Part shown: positions 1 to 8,385 of the stretch, piece after piece | How the letters are laid out: every line of letters begins with the position of its first letter | Numbering within the stretch: position 1 is the stretch's first letter | Source of the DNA: Aggregatilinea lenta | GTDB lineage: Bacteria > Chloroflexota > Anaerolineae > Aggregatilineales > Aggregatilineaceae | NCBI RefSeq assembly: GCF_003569045.1 | Contig: NZ_BFCB01000002.1 | Span: 186,001-250,000, forward strand | Direction: 5' to 3' | Length of the DNA: 64,000 bases | Notes under the pieces: generated by a model | What the model was told of the DNA's origin: nothing | The model's database searches: none | The model's input: only the letters and a program-made list of their open reading frames with translations | Made by a program: the position numbers and the translations under genes

Positions 1-168
1 AATCCGCGACGTATGTGCCGCGACCAGCGTCAGCCCTACGTAACACTCGCGGAAGAATTTCTCGTCGGGATACCAGAAGTGTGTGAACCCGGCCTGCTCG
101 ACCTGGCGGGCCAAAGCGATCAGGTCGCCTGGCTTCAGAAGGGGATCGACGAGCACACCGTAGTCCAT
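1..168 (-). CDS. LLM-class flavin-dependent oxidoreductase, N-terminal fragment
   Basis: The gene is cut by the window edge, so only the first 56 codons are visible. The start is the ATG at 168, with a modest AAGGA-type ribosome site just upstream. The protein begins MDYGVLVDPLLKPGDLI and continues with a WYPDEKFF segment and a LTLVAAHTSRI segment. This matches the first beta-alpha units of the luciferase-like (F420 or FMN dependent) TIM-barrel family, where the order is domain start, helix, 'W.PDE.F.rd', 'LtlaA..T.rI'. It is oriented like the BtpA-family gene next to it and may share its operon. The substrate cannot be inferred from this fragment. Confidence 0.65.
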   Translation of the reverse strand, partial: MDYGVLVDPLLKPGDLIALARQVEQAGFTHFWYPDEKFFRECYVGLTLVAAHTSRI

Positions 169-273
169 GACTCGAGCTTTCCTTAACGAAGTGCGGGGTA
201 AGACTCTGCCGGAACTGTGCCCGGCGGCGCGAACGAACGCGAACAAACCGGATGATACCGCGCCGGGCGGCGA

Positions 274-1071
274 TCAGCGCCCTGTTGCCGCCAAAAACCG
301 GCTGACGCGCTCAGGATCGACCGGATTCCAGGTATACCCGTCCTGTTTCAGGTACGATCCGACAATCGCCCCGTCTGCCACGTCCAGGAACGCAGCGATG
401 TTCTCTGCCTTGGTCCCGGTGTTGACCAAAACGGGCGTGCCGTCCACCGCGCCCTTCGCCTCTTGCAGCGCCGAGACGTTCGGTTCCGCGCCCGCCATCG
501 GGCCGGACACAAGCAGCCCGTCCGCCAGGCTGGATACGGCCACCGAGCGCGCGACCTGCGCGATGGTGCGGTTCCCCAGCGGTGAGGCGAACTCGGGCGC
601 GATGTTCATGAAGATCGCCACGTCTTCCGCGTCAAGGCGGCGGCGGTCGCGCAGCAGTTGGGCGGCGTCTGTGTTCCACAGCCCCATGTCGGATTCGTAC
701 GTGCCGGTAGCGACCTCTCGAATGAACGAAGCCCCGGTTGCCGCCGCGATGTTGAGCGCGGCCTGCGCGTCCCACAGGAAGTCCACACCAAAGGGGCGAT
801 CCCGGGGAGCCAGCTCGGTGACGATGTGCGTCATAACAGCCACGCCTTCGTACCCCGCCTGGAAGGTATAGGGGCGATCCCCTTCGTTACAGAACATCAC
901 GGCGTCGAAGTCGGCATCCAGCAGAATCTCGAGATCGGACTTCATCGAGGCGATCATCCCCTTGATGCCCTTTTCCGCATCATAGAGCGGCGTGCCAGGC
1001 AGCGGCGGCACATGGGCCATGGCGATAATCGGTTTACGATGCGGAAATAAATCAGCAAAACGATTTTTCAT
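274..1071 (-). CDS. BtpA/SgcQ family TIM-barrel protein
   Basis: This is a 265-residue protein of the BtpA family (BtpA of cyanobacteria, SgcQ of enteric sugar clusters). The family marks are the start segment IIAMAHVPPLPGTP, the GVDFLWDAQAALNIAAATGASFIR region, the LLVSGPMAGAEP loop, and the C-terminal VLVNTGTKAENI and GAIVGSYLK motifs. I chose the ATG at 1071; an open frame runs 30 codons further upstream but crosses the regulatory dyads and looks non-coding. The family's chemistry is not settled. Its repeated position beside sugar regulators and transporters suggests a metabolic role. It is divergent from a DeoR-type regulator, a likely controller. Confidence 0.75.
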   Translation of the reverse strand: MKNRFADLFPHRKPIIAMAHVPPLPGTPLYDAEKGIKGMIASMKSDLEILLDADFDAVMFCNEGDRPYTFQAGYEGVAVMTHIVTELAPRDRPFGVDFLWDAQAALNIAAATGASFIREVATGTYESDMGLWNTDAAQLLRDRRRLDAEDVAIFMNIAPEFASPLGNRTIAQVARSVAVSSLADGLLVSGPMAGAEPNVSALQEAKGAVDGTPVLVNTGTKAENIAAFLDVADGAIVGSYLKQDGYTWNPVDPERVSRFLAATGR

Positions 1072-1112
1072 GGCTGGCTTTCTCTTGTGTGCTTGCCAAG
1101 GAGAGAGAACAA

Positions 1113-1136
1113 TGTTTACTATTGTTATAATAAACA
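1113..1136. promoter_or_regulatory. Dyad 1 between btpA-like gene and deoR
   Basis: A 24-nt AT-rich inverted repeat has arms TGTTTACTAT and ATAATAAACA (9 of 10 pairs match) around a TGTT centre. It lies just upstream of the BtpA-family start and in the shared divergent promoter region. It is a candidate operator for the neighbouring DeoR-type regulator; binding is inferred. Confidence 0.5.
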
Positions 1137-1140
1137 CGAT

Positions 1141-1171
1141 TTTTGTTTGAAAGTCAACCATTCAAACAAAA
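1141..1171. promoter_or_regulatory. Dyad 2 between btpA-like gene and deoR
   Basis: A perfect inverted repeat has 11-nt arms, TTTTGTTTGAA and TTCAAACAAAA, separated by 9 nt. It starts only 4 nt after dyad 1 and shares its TGTTT/AAACA ends. The pair may be a double operator for the DeoR-type regulator, or a hairpin in the leader of the minus-strand transcript. Confidence 0.5.
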
Positions 1172-1341
1172 TTGGGGTATTTTCTGGTAGACCGTACAGT
1201 TTTCGGCCTCCTTCTTTTGGTATAAAGGACAAATTTTCGCGTTATCGGAAGAAAGTGAGCTGGTATAAGATGAGAGCGCGCGTTATCCACAGCGCTTGAT
1301 GTGCCGAGGCCCTACCTATCACCGACCAGGGGAACACCGAT

Positions 1342-2115
1342 ATGCAGGCGAAACGACGAAAATATATCCTGGACCTCTTGATGGAACATCACGGTGTCAG
1401 CGTCACCGAGCTGTGCGAGCGCCTGAACGTCTCCGAAATGACCATCCGGCGCGACCTGCGCGCACTCGAATTGGAAGGTCTGCTGCGACGCACGCATGGC
1501 GGCGCGGTCAGCAACCTGGGCCGCAGCTACGAGCCACTGCTGCGCGTCCGTGCCGAAGAGAACACGGATCAAAAGGCGTCCATTGGCAAAAAGGCTGCCG
1601 AGATGGTCGAGGACGGCCACAGCATCGCGCTCGACGTGGGCACGACGACGCTAGAAATCGCGCGGGCGCTGCGGGATAAGCATAACCTCACCATTATCAC
1701 CGCCAGCCTACCGATCGCATTGGAGATTGTGTCCAACTTTTCGATGGAATCGGACGTGCGCTTGATCCTGACCGGCGGCATCGTCCGCCCCGGTGAGCTG
1801 TCGATGGTGGGCGAAATCGCGCGTCATACTTATGCCACGCTGCATGTAGACATCGCGTTCATCGGTGCGGGCGGGATCAGCCCCGCCGTAGGCATCACCG
1901 AATTCAACCTGGACGATACGCAGATCAAGCAGGAACTTCTTCGCACCGCACAACGCAAAGTCCTCGTGGCCGACAGCTCCAAGTTCGGACGCACGACGTT
2001 TGCAACCATCGCGCCGCTGTCCGCAATCGATACTATCGTCACCGATACGGGGATCACACCGGAGATGTTGAAGACCTTACATGACCGGCACATTCGGGTG
2101 ATATTGGCCGAGTAA
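1342..2115 (+). CDS. DeoR family transcriptional regulator
   Basis: This 257-residue protein has the full DeoR layout. The N-terminal winged helix-turn-helix is recognisable from VSVTELCERLNVSEMTIRRDL and LLRRTHGGAV (about residues 17-55). The C-terminal sugar-phosphate sensor domain shows IALDVGTTTLEIARAL, the LTGG.VRPGELSMVG segment and VLVADSSKFGR. The ATG at 1342 follows an AGGGGA element. Members of this family usually repress neighbouring sugar or polyol genes and respond to a phosphorylated sugar. The divergent BtpA-family gene and the two intergenic dyads make local control likely. The effector is unknown. Confidence 0.85.
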   Translation: MQAKRRKYILDLLMEHHGVSVTELCERLNVSEMTIRRDLRALELEGLLRRTHGGAVSNLGRSYEPLLRVRAEENTDQKASIGKKAAEMVEDGHSIALDVGTTTLEIARALRDKHNLTIITASLPIALEIVSNFSMESDVRLILTGGIVRPGELSMVGEIARHTYATLHVDIAFIGAGGISPAVGITEFNLDDTQIKQELLRTAQRKVLVADSSKFGRTTFATIAPLSAIDTIVTDTGITPEMLKTLHDRHIRVILAE

Positions 2116-2367
2116 CTTTCCAATCCACCTGCTCGTGTACCGATCATCGCAGCTGGCATTCGTAGTAGGAAATCACGCCAGGGAAGGATACAGAAACGAG
2201 ATCGCTTTCCAGCAGTCAGCAGACTATGGCGGCAACGGGTGATTCCCGAATAAAGTTGGTTAACTTAGTGCGAGGCAAAAAAAATTTCCAAACCCTCCGG
2301 AACGGCAGCTTAATCGCCCTAGCCTCAAGCCGCGTGAACAGATCATGTTACCGAAGCAGCGAACAAC

Positions 2368-2463
2368 GTCGTTGGATATGCGGTGTTGGGAGGTTTGCAT
2401 CACGACTATCGGAGGGTAGCGTAAGCGAAGAATCGCCAACGGATCGACTTTTGGGCCCCCACA
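2368..2463 (+). pseudogene. IS relic A: transposase 3' end plus terminal sequence
   Basis: The + strand codes VVGYAVLGGLHHDYRRVA followed by a stop at 2422, the C-terminal signature of IS481/IS3-type integrase-core transposases. Downstream is a terminal stretch ending TTTTGGGCCCCCACA at 2463. The last 66 nt align without gaps to relic B near 23.4 kb, with about 50 matching positions by eye. Nothing earlier in the 480-nt gap (2116-2367) is recognisably coding, so the rest of the element has been lost or has decayed. The segment 2464-2596 up to the permease stop shows nothing I can identify. Confidence 0.7.
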
Positions 2464-2596
2464 ACCGTATCACCACGTATCTTGACCCGTGTTTTGTTGC
2501 TACAGACCGGGCCTAATATCCATTCGTATTTACACACTCTACCACCCGTTTACTTGGTGCTTTTGTTGACCACTGTCATGTTAATGCCCGCAAACA

Positions 2597-3367
2597 TCAA
2601 GCTGCTGTCCGTGTGTATGTGCGCATCGCAAACAGATATGCGACGATCATTATCCCTAAGCACCACGCGAGTGCAACCCAAATGTCATTGCCGACAGACT
2701 GCCCCGCGAGAAGGGAGCGCATCGCTTCGACGATGGATGTTACTGGCTGGTTTTCGGCAAAAGCACGGACGGCTGACGGCATCGAATCGGTGGGCACGAA
2801 CGCCGAGCTGATAAACGGAAGGAAAATGAGCGGGTAGGAAAAGGCGCTTACGCCGTCCACCGATTTTGCGGACAGTCCCGCAATTACCGCGATCCATGTC
2901 AAGGCCAGCGTAAACAGCGCGAGAATACCGGCCACGGCAAGCCATGACAAAACGCCTGCCGGCGAGCGGAAGCCCATAATGAGCGCTACGAGAATGATGA
3001 CAACAACCGAAATCGCATTGGATACCAGCGAGGTCAGCACATGCCCCCACAGCGGGGCCGAACGCGCAATCGGCATGGAGTGGAACCGCTCGAAGATGCC
3101 TCTTTGCATATCCATAAACAGACGGTAAGACGTATAGGCGGTACCGCTTGCAATTGCAATCAGCAGGATGCCGGGCAGCAGGTAATTCACATAGTTGTCC
3201 GTGCCGGTTTGAATCGCGCCGCCAAACACATAGACGAACAGCAGCAGCATCGCGATCGGAGTGATGGTGACCGTGATGATGGTATCCATGCTGCGGAAAA
3301 TATGGCGCATGGAACGTCCCAGCATAACGCCCATATCGCTGAAAAAGTGTTTCTTGATTGCTTCCAT
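2597..3367 (-). CDS. ABC-2 type exporter permease (DrrB-like)
   Basis: This 256-residue integral membrane protein has about six hydrophobic segments. It shows the ABC-2 permease signature near the C-terminal third (FLPFISSAFVPTDSMP, then A.NQPVTSIVEAMRSLL). The family exports drugs or lipids together with a separate ATPase. The start lies directly after the stop of the upstream ATPase gene, and an AGGAGG ribosome site sits in the end of that gene, indicating coupled translation. The pair is divergent from a MarR-type regulator. Substrate unknown. Confidence 0.85.
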   Translation of the reverse strand: MEAIKKHFFSDMGVMLGRSMRHIFRSMDTIITVTITPIAMLLLFVYVFGGAIQTGTDNYVNYLLPGILLIAIASGTAYTSYRLFMDMQRGIFERFHSMPIARSAPLWGHVLTSLVSNAISVVVIILVALIMGFRSPAGVLSWLAVAGILALFTLALTWIAVIAGLSAKSVDGVSAFSYPLIFLPFISSAFVPTDSMPSAVRAFAENQPVTSIVEAMRSLLAGQSVGNDIWVALAWCLGIMIVAYLFAMRTYTRTAA

Positions 3368-4129
3368 TTACTTTTCCTCCTTTTTGTTGATGATTGCGAG
3401 GAATATCTCCTCCAGTGTCGGCTGTTTTTCCACATACTCCACTTTTGCGGGCGGGAACAGCTTTTTTAGCTCCGCGAGGGTGCCGTTGGCGATAATCCTG
3501 CCCTCATGTAAAATGGCAATTTGATCGGCAAGCTGTTCAGCTTCCTCCAGATGCTGCGTGGTCAGGAATACCGTCGTGCCGCCGTTAGCAAGTTCTTTGA
3601 CAACCTTCCAGACTTCAATACGCGCCTCGGGGTCTAGCCCGGTAGTCGGCTCGTCGAGAAAAATAAGCTGAGGTTTTCCGATCAGGCTCATAGCGATGTC
3701 GACTCTGCGGCGCATACCGCCTGAATAGGTGGAAACTCTGCGGTCGGCGGCGTCGGTCAGGCCGAAGCGTTTCAGCAGATCGTCCGCGACCTGACGCGGA
3801 TTTTTGACGTGCCGCAGCCTGGCGATCAGGATCAGATTTTCTCGCCCGGTCAAGATCTCGTCGACAGCGGCGAATTGCCCGGTCAGACTGATCGACTGCC
3901 GCACATAGTCAGGCTTTGCCGCAACGTCGAATCCGTTTGCAGCGGCGGTTCCGCCGTCGTATTTGAGCAAGGTGGTGAGGATTTTGACAATCGTCGTCTT
4001 GCCCGCGCCGTTGGAGCCGAGCAGAGCGAAAATACTGCCTTTTTCCACCGTAAAATCCACGCCCTTCAGGACCTGAAGCTTTCCGTAGGACTTTTGCAGC
4101 CCTTTCACTTGGATTGCCTGGTTTTGCAT
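3368..4129 (-). CDS. ABC exporter ATP-binding protein (DrrA-like)
   Basis: This is the ATPase partner of the adjacent permease. It has Walker A (GSNGAGKTT), the signature motif YSGGMRRRVDIAMSL and Walker B (LIFLDEPTTGLDPEAR), followed by a DrrA-type C-terminal tail. The ribosome site AAGGAG is best spaced for the ATG at 4129 (MQNQAIQVKGLQ). A GTG at 4138 and an ATG at 4135 lie too close to it. The length of 253 residues is a little short for DrrA. The divergent MarR-type gene suggests the exporter is repressed until an inducer appears. Confidence 0.88.
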   Translation of the reverse strand: MQNQAIQVKGLQKSYGKLQVLKGVDFTVEKGSIFALLGSNGAGKTTIVKILTTLLKYDGGTAAANGFDVAAKPDYVRQSISLTGQFAAVDEILTGRENLILIARLRHVKNPRQVADDLLKRFGLTDAADRRVSTYSGGMRRRVDIAMSLIGKPQLIFLDEPTTGLDPEARIEVWKVVKELANGGTTVFLTTQHLEEAEQLADQIAILHEGRIIANGTLAELKKLFPPAKVEYVEKQPTLEEIFLAIINKKEEK

Positions 4130-4201
4130 ATTCATCACTCCTTACCACTTGCGCCATCCCATGCTATAATGGGTTTAGTTTAGTTACTGAATTGAATGTA
4201 G

Positions 4202-4223
4202 TATAATTATCTTAGCAACTAAG
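4202..4223 (+). promoter_or_regulatory. Promoter/operator region of the marR-like gene
   Basis: A TATAAT box at 4202-4207 is followed by the dyad CTTAG-CAA-CTAAG at 4211-4223. A similar half-site TTAGTTACT lies at 4179-4188. The arrangement would allow the MarR-type regulator to repress its own gene and the divergent exporter. This is inferred from position and symmetry only. Confidence 0.45.
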
Positions 4224-4248
4224 GCAATAATACGCGGAGGAATATCAA

Positions 4249-5346
4249 TTGTCAAGTGGCTCTTTCGAAAAGCGTGAGGAACTGCTCGCCGAGTTTGCGC
4301 GGGAGGTGCGGCAGTTTAATGGCCTTAGTGCATCCTTTTTCCGGGCGGCAGCGGCGCAGGTCGGGATGAACGTCACTGACATACAGGTTACCAACATCCT
4401 GGATATTACCGGGCCGGCATCTGCTGGACAGCTTGCCGAGCTTATGGGCCTGACGACGGGCGCCATCACCGGGATGATCGACCGGTTGGAGAAGGCCGGA
4501 CTGGTGCGTCGGGAACGCGATCCGGAGGACGGGCGCCGGGTTATCGTCCGGCTCGCCCCGAACGAAGAGGCCCTGCGAAAGATGGGTCCGGTTTTTGATT
4601 CCATCGGGGGAAGCTGGGACGAGATCGCCTCTCAGTATAGTGATGAGCAAGTCGCCTTCCTGGTGGAGTTTCTCAAGCGCAGCAACGCGATGTCCAGGGA
4701 AGAGATTGTCCGGCTGCGCGAAGTGCCCGAAGGTGTAGGCAGCGACTTCTCCGCGCCGCTTGGCGATGTGGAGCGTGGGCGCCTTGTCGTTGCCGCCGGG
4801 ACATCCACTCTGATGGTGCGCGCGGTCACTGGAATGAGCGATCTCTGCCGGGCGAACTTCACCGGGTCGATGCCCACGGTGAAAGTGGAAGAAGGGACCA
4901 TAACCGTCCGCTATCCGCAGCGCCTCTGGCTGCTCGCCCGGCGCCAGCGTATGGCGGAGATCATGCTCAACACCGCGATCCCCTGGTACATTGTGATCCG
5001 GAGCGGGGGATCGGAGGTCACTGCCGAACTGGGCGGTCTGGATCTCCTCGAACTGGATGCCAATGGGGCAGGGAGCATGTTCCGCGTCGAACTCCCCGAA
5101 CCCTCACGCGCGGTTCCTATCCGGCTTGATGGCAGTGGGTCCGAGTTCACCGTCCGGCGCCCGCCGGGCGTCGCAGCTCGAGTCCACCTGAAAGGCTGGG
5201 GTTCTGGCGTCGTCTTCGATGATCAAACGGTCAGTGGCATGAGCAACGACGTGCGGCTGCAAAGTCCCAACTATGCAGGTGCAGCCCGGCGCTACGATAT
5301 TGAAACTTCCGGCAGCGGCAGCATGATTACCGTCGCCGCCAGTTGA
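4249..5346 (+). CDS. MarR family regulator with long C-terminal extension
   Basis: The start is the TTG at 4249, 8 nt after a clear GGAGG. Residues 1-145 form a MarR winged-helix domain (AGQLAELMGLTTGAITGMIDRLEKAGLVRRERDPEDGRR). The remaining ~215 residues are not part of a normal MarR protein (usually 140-170 residues). They are rich in Gly, Ser and Val and alternate in a beta-strand manner (SGSMPTVKVEEGTITVRYP, DGSGSEFTVRRPPG, SGSGSMITV), resembling the beta-helical domains of DUF4097/LiaF-like proteins. This part could be a sensor or a protein-interaction surface. Divergence from the DrrAB-type exporter points to local control. Confidence 0.75.
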   Translation: MSSGSFEKREELLAEFAREVRQFNGLSASFFRAAAAQVGMNVTDIQVTNILDITGPASAGQLAELMGLTTGAITGMIDRLEKAGLVRRERDPEDGRRVIVRLAPNEEALRKMGPVFDSIGGSWDEIASQYSDEQVAFLVEFLKRSNAMSREEIVRLREVPEGVGSDFSAPLGDVERGRLVVAAGTSTLMVRAVTGMSDLCRANFTGSMPTVKVEEGTITVRYPQRLWLLARRQRMAEIMLNTAIPWYIVIRSGGSEVTAELGGLDLLELDANGAGSMFRVELPEPSRAVPIRLDGSGSEFTVRRPPGVAARVHLKGWGSGVVFDDQTVSGMSNDVRLQSPNYAGAARRYDIETSGSGSMITVAAS

Positions 5347-5904
5347 TGGTCAACCGATGCATAGAGGTCGTGAGGCGCGGAAATTACGTCTGAACTCGAA
5401 ATGGTCATTACGCTGCTCTCTCGCAGCGATTTGACGCAAGTGGTGGCAAACTGACACGCCTAGATTTTGTGAAGCAACAGATTAGAGGAGGAAAAATCAC
5501 TGACAAGGAGTTTGTGCCATTTCTCAATGAAGCATATCAGGGAAGTCTCCCTACACTCTGTTGGTAGGTGTTGGCACAAGGGTCAATACCTCTCGAATGG
5601 ACCAGATACGGCCAGTTAGCTCGGCGGCCCTTGGCGTTCGTTGAACGTGTGCTTACACGTTTTACATTAAAATCGTTTCGCCCTTTCGCCTGTTTTGCCG
5701 CAGCGAATGATACTGCCGCGCTCCGATTCGCCATAACCCGGGCCGTCTTTATTCGGGCAGAAACCTCCTGCTGCTACCAGCCCGCTCATGATTATTCCCC
5801 TGCGTTGTTTAAAGCAGCTCGTGGGGAACGAAACGACCACGCAGCTTCGTCCCATCACTGCGCGGTCAGGAGGTCTGTGATCCACAAACACTATTCTGCC
5901 CGAC
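5347..5904. other. 558-nt gap with no recognised gene
   Basis: No convincing gene is seen. A 57-codon open frame at 5394-5567 (+) reads like protein (RLDFVKQQIRGGKITDKEF) but has no in-frame ATG, so it may be a gene remnant. A perfect 7-nt-arm inverted repeat AACGTGT-GCTT-ACACGTT lies at 5644-5661. Neither was assigned a function. Confidence 0.4.
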
Positions 5905-7071
5905 TCAGTCGGATTTCAGCGCCAGGACGGTTGTCATGCGCGCAGCGCGATAGGCGGGGTATAGTCCTGCCGCGATACCGACATACGCGGCCAATGTCAG
6001 AGCGATCAGGGCTAACTGAGCAGGGATCGCGATCAGGTTGCCGCCCAGGTCGGACACGGAGATCGTCGCGTTCATGAAGCTGATCGTGTCGGAAGTGGTT
6101 CCCATGCTGTTCAACACGGAATTCACCCCGTACTGGAACACGTAACACAGCCCCAACCCCGCGATGCCGCCAATCAGCCCAACCATGCCCGCTTCGCTCA
6201 GAAAGATGGTGAGGATCGCCCTGTCCGTCGCGCCGACAGCTTTCATCAAGCCGATTTCGCGCGTCCGTTCGAGGATCGCCATCGTCATCGTGTTGGCAAC
6301 GCCGAACGCCGCGACCAGCAACGGGACGCCGCCGACGGCGGTCAGCATTAGGCGCATCGTACCGAAGAAGTCGTTGATCTGCGACAGGTATGATCCCATA
6401 CCGGACGCGTTATAGCCCAGCTCGGTCAGCGTATCCAGCACGTCGCCTGCCATTTCGCGGCTGGAAGCCTGCACCAGGATCTGGTCGTAGACGAGATCGT
6501 CGGCGTCGATTTCCGAGCCGGAAATGCGCTCGTTAAGGTCGATGACGGTGGTGATCGGCAGAAAGATGGACGAGTCTTGCGACGAGCCGGAACTCAGGAT
6601 GCCGGTCGCCTCAAGTGTCACCGAGCGGTAGCTGGTGCCCTGGGTGTAAACGCGCATCTCGAGGTCCTGACCCATCAGCGCGACTTCCATGGCGGTATAG
6701 GTGTCGGAATCGGGATCGTAGAAGTTTTCCTGGAGCGACGCACCAATCAGCGCCCCATAGGGATCGCTGGCGCTGAGTGAAAGCGTCCCTTCTGCCACAT
6801 CAACGCCGAGATACGCGGTGGTTGAGGGATAGATGCCATACACCCGCCCCGATCCGCGCAAGCCGCTCGCGCGCAGATCGATCGTTCCGTCCAGCGACAG
6901 GATGGGAACCACCGCGCTGACATCCGGCTGGCTGGCGATCTCCTCGACCGCATCCATATCCAGGGTCGGGCTGGTGTCGTCCCGGCGGAAGCCGCTGCTG
7001 ATCGTGATCTGCGTCAGCGACGCGCTGTCCCCGATCCCGGCCTCGGCAGCCCGGTCGTCAGCGCGATCCAT
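5905..7071 (-). CDS. FtsX/MacB-like ABC permease, N-terminally truncated
   Basis: This 388-residue protein matches the MacB-type permease family: a periplasmic-type domain, then three C-terminal membrane segments with the FtsX signature (ERTREIGLMKAVGATDRAI) and the end motif GLYPAYRAARMTTVLALKS. The N-terminal transmembrane helix that normally precedes the periplasmic domain is missing. The frame starts directly at sequence equivalent to the residues just after that helix (ITISSGF). No cognate ATPase gene is adjacent. It is therefore probably a decayed or non-functional permease, unless a start outside the visible frame restores the helix. Confidence 0.6.
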   Translation of the reverse strand: MDRADDRAAEAGIGDSASLTQITISSGFRRDDTSPTLDMDAVEEIASQPDVSAVVPILSLDGTIDLRASGLRGSGRVYGIYPSTTAYLGVDVAEGTLSLSASDPYGALIGASLQENFYDPDSDTYTAMEVALMGQDLEMRVYTQGTSYRSVTLEATGILSSGSSQDSSIFLPITTVIDLNERISGSEIDADDLVYDQILVQASSREMAGDVLDTLTELGYNASGMGSYLSQINDFFGTMRLMLTAVGGVPLLVAAFGVANTMTMAILERTREIGLMKAVGATDRAILTIFLSEAGMVGLIGGIAGLGLCYVFQYGVNSVLNSMGTTSDTISFMNATISVSDLGGNLIAIPAQLALIALTLAAYVGIAAGLYPAYRAARMTTVLALKSD

Positions 7072-7353
7072 ATTCTCTCAAATTAGGTTCTTGACCCCAC
7101 AAGCAGGTGCAATGAGCCTAGAACATGCTTTTCATCTGGTCAGGTTGAAGGATTTCGACTGCGCGGACTCCTTCAACGGATTTGATCTGGACAGCGGAAT
7201 ATTCATCCATGACGATCACTTGCTTTATCTCACGGATACCCTGGGATGGATAGAAGCCTCCTGCATTGGGGGATTTAACCGGTACTCACTCTTTTTGGCA
7301 GTTGCGGCCCCGTGACCGCAACTGCCATTGATAGGGCATAACCACATCCCGGC

Positions 7354-8385
7354 TCAGGCCGTGACAAACCCCTCCGATTTCCAGACCTGCGCGTCTTTCC
7401 CCACCAGATAACCTTCGCTGCCAGGGAAGCGCTTCAGAGTCGCCAGCCCCTCGTCTGGCCCCAGGACCATCATTGCGGTCGCCAGCGCATCCGCCAGGGC
7501 GCAGCGCTCCGCGATAACGGTCGCGCTGGCGAGCGTCGGAGCGGAAAGCCCTGTCCTGGGATCGAGGATGTGGTGCAGCGAAAAATCGGACGTATATGGC
7601 TGCATATAATCCCCGGACGTCGCCACCGCCTTGTTCACGATTTCGATGGCGCCGAGAGAAGGCGCGCCATCCGCCCGTGGCGCCTCGATGCCGATCCGCC
7701 ACGGGCGAGTCTGCTTCTCCCCCGCCCCGACGAGATCGCCGCCCGCCTCGACCAGCACGTCCGTAAACCCGTTTGCGCGCAGCACCTGCACGCCCTCATC
7801 GACGATGTAGCCCTTGGCGATGCCGTCCAACGTGATCGCCATGCCGGGCCGCTCGAACACGACGCGGCTGCCGTCGAGCGTCAGCCCGGCACAGCCCACG
7901 CACGCCCGCGCCGCCTCGACCGTTTCGGCATCCGGCAGCGGCCCACCGCCTGCCAGCGCCGCCTGATACAGATCCGTCAGCGGCTTGATCGTCACGTCGA
8001 ACGCGCCGCCCGTCTGCGCGGCGATTTGCTGCGCGTCGGCCAGAACACGCGTGAGGTGCTCGCTCGCCCTGTCTAGCGATCCGGCGCTGTTCAACTGCGA
8101 AAGCTGGCTGTCCGCGCGGTAGTGGCTCAGGATCGCCTCAAGCGCCTGCATATGATCCAGGCACGCGCCGATTGCCGCCTTCCCTGCACGCTCATCCGGC
8201 GTGATCAGCGTCAGGTTGATCAGCGTGCCCATCAGCAGCCGCGTCTCAGAAACCGCCTCTGCCGAATCGGGCCGGTCCCAGCCCAGCTTGTACGCGGTCG
8301 CTGCGCCAATACTCCCTGCCGCCACAATGCGCAGGAACGTGCGGCGGCTCAACGTTCGGTTCTGCGTCATGTGTGCCATGCTCAC
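7354..8385 (-). CDS. apbE: FAD:protein FMN transferase (ApbE), Tat-type signal
   Basis: ApbE attaches FMN covalently to a Thr in FMN-binding domains outside the cytoplasm. The N-terminus has a twin-arginine type signal (LSRRTFLRIVAAG). Family motifs include MGTLINLTL, the SQLSQLNSAG region, the GGAFDVTIKPL segment, LDGIAKGYIVDEG and the VEAGGDLVGAG segment. The GTG at 8385 overlaps the upstream stop by 4 nt (GTGA), which suggests translational coupling; an ATG at 8379 is the alternative. It is the last gene of the reductive dehalogenase cluster. Its likely target is the DGVTGATYTS site of the FMN-domain protein at 8573-9793. Confidence 0.9.
   Translation of the reverse strand: MSMAHMTQNRTLSRRTFLRIVAAGSIGAATAYKLGWDRPDSAEAVSETRLLMGTLINLTLITPDERAGKAAIGACLDHMQALEAILSHYRADSQLSQLNSAGSLDRASEHLTRVLADAQQIAAQTGGAFDVTIKPLTDLYQAALAGGGPLPDAETVEAARACVGCAGLTLDGSRVVFERPGMAITLDGIAKGYIVDEGVQVLRANGFTDVLVEAGGDLVGAGEKQTRPWRIGIEAPRADGAPSLGAIEIVNKAVATSGDYMQPYTSDFSLHHILDPRTGLSAPTLASATVIAERCALADALATAMMVLGPDEGLATLKRFPGSEGYLVGKDAQVWKSEGFVTA

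Noticed and set aside
5568-6077. A 169-codon open frame on the + strand
   Set aside because: It runs from an empty gap into the antisense of the truncated permease, with Arg/Ser-rich content and no start signal.
7086-7101. GTTCTTGACCCCACA, similar to the IS end GTTTTTGACCCCCACA
   Set aside because: It needs one gap and one mismatch and has no transposase remnant beside it; the preceding sequence is permease coding DNA. It may be chance, although it sits at the truncated permease start.
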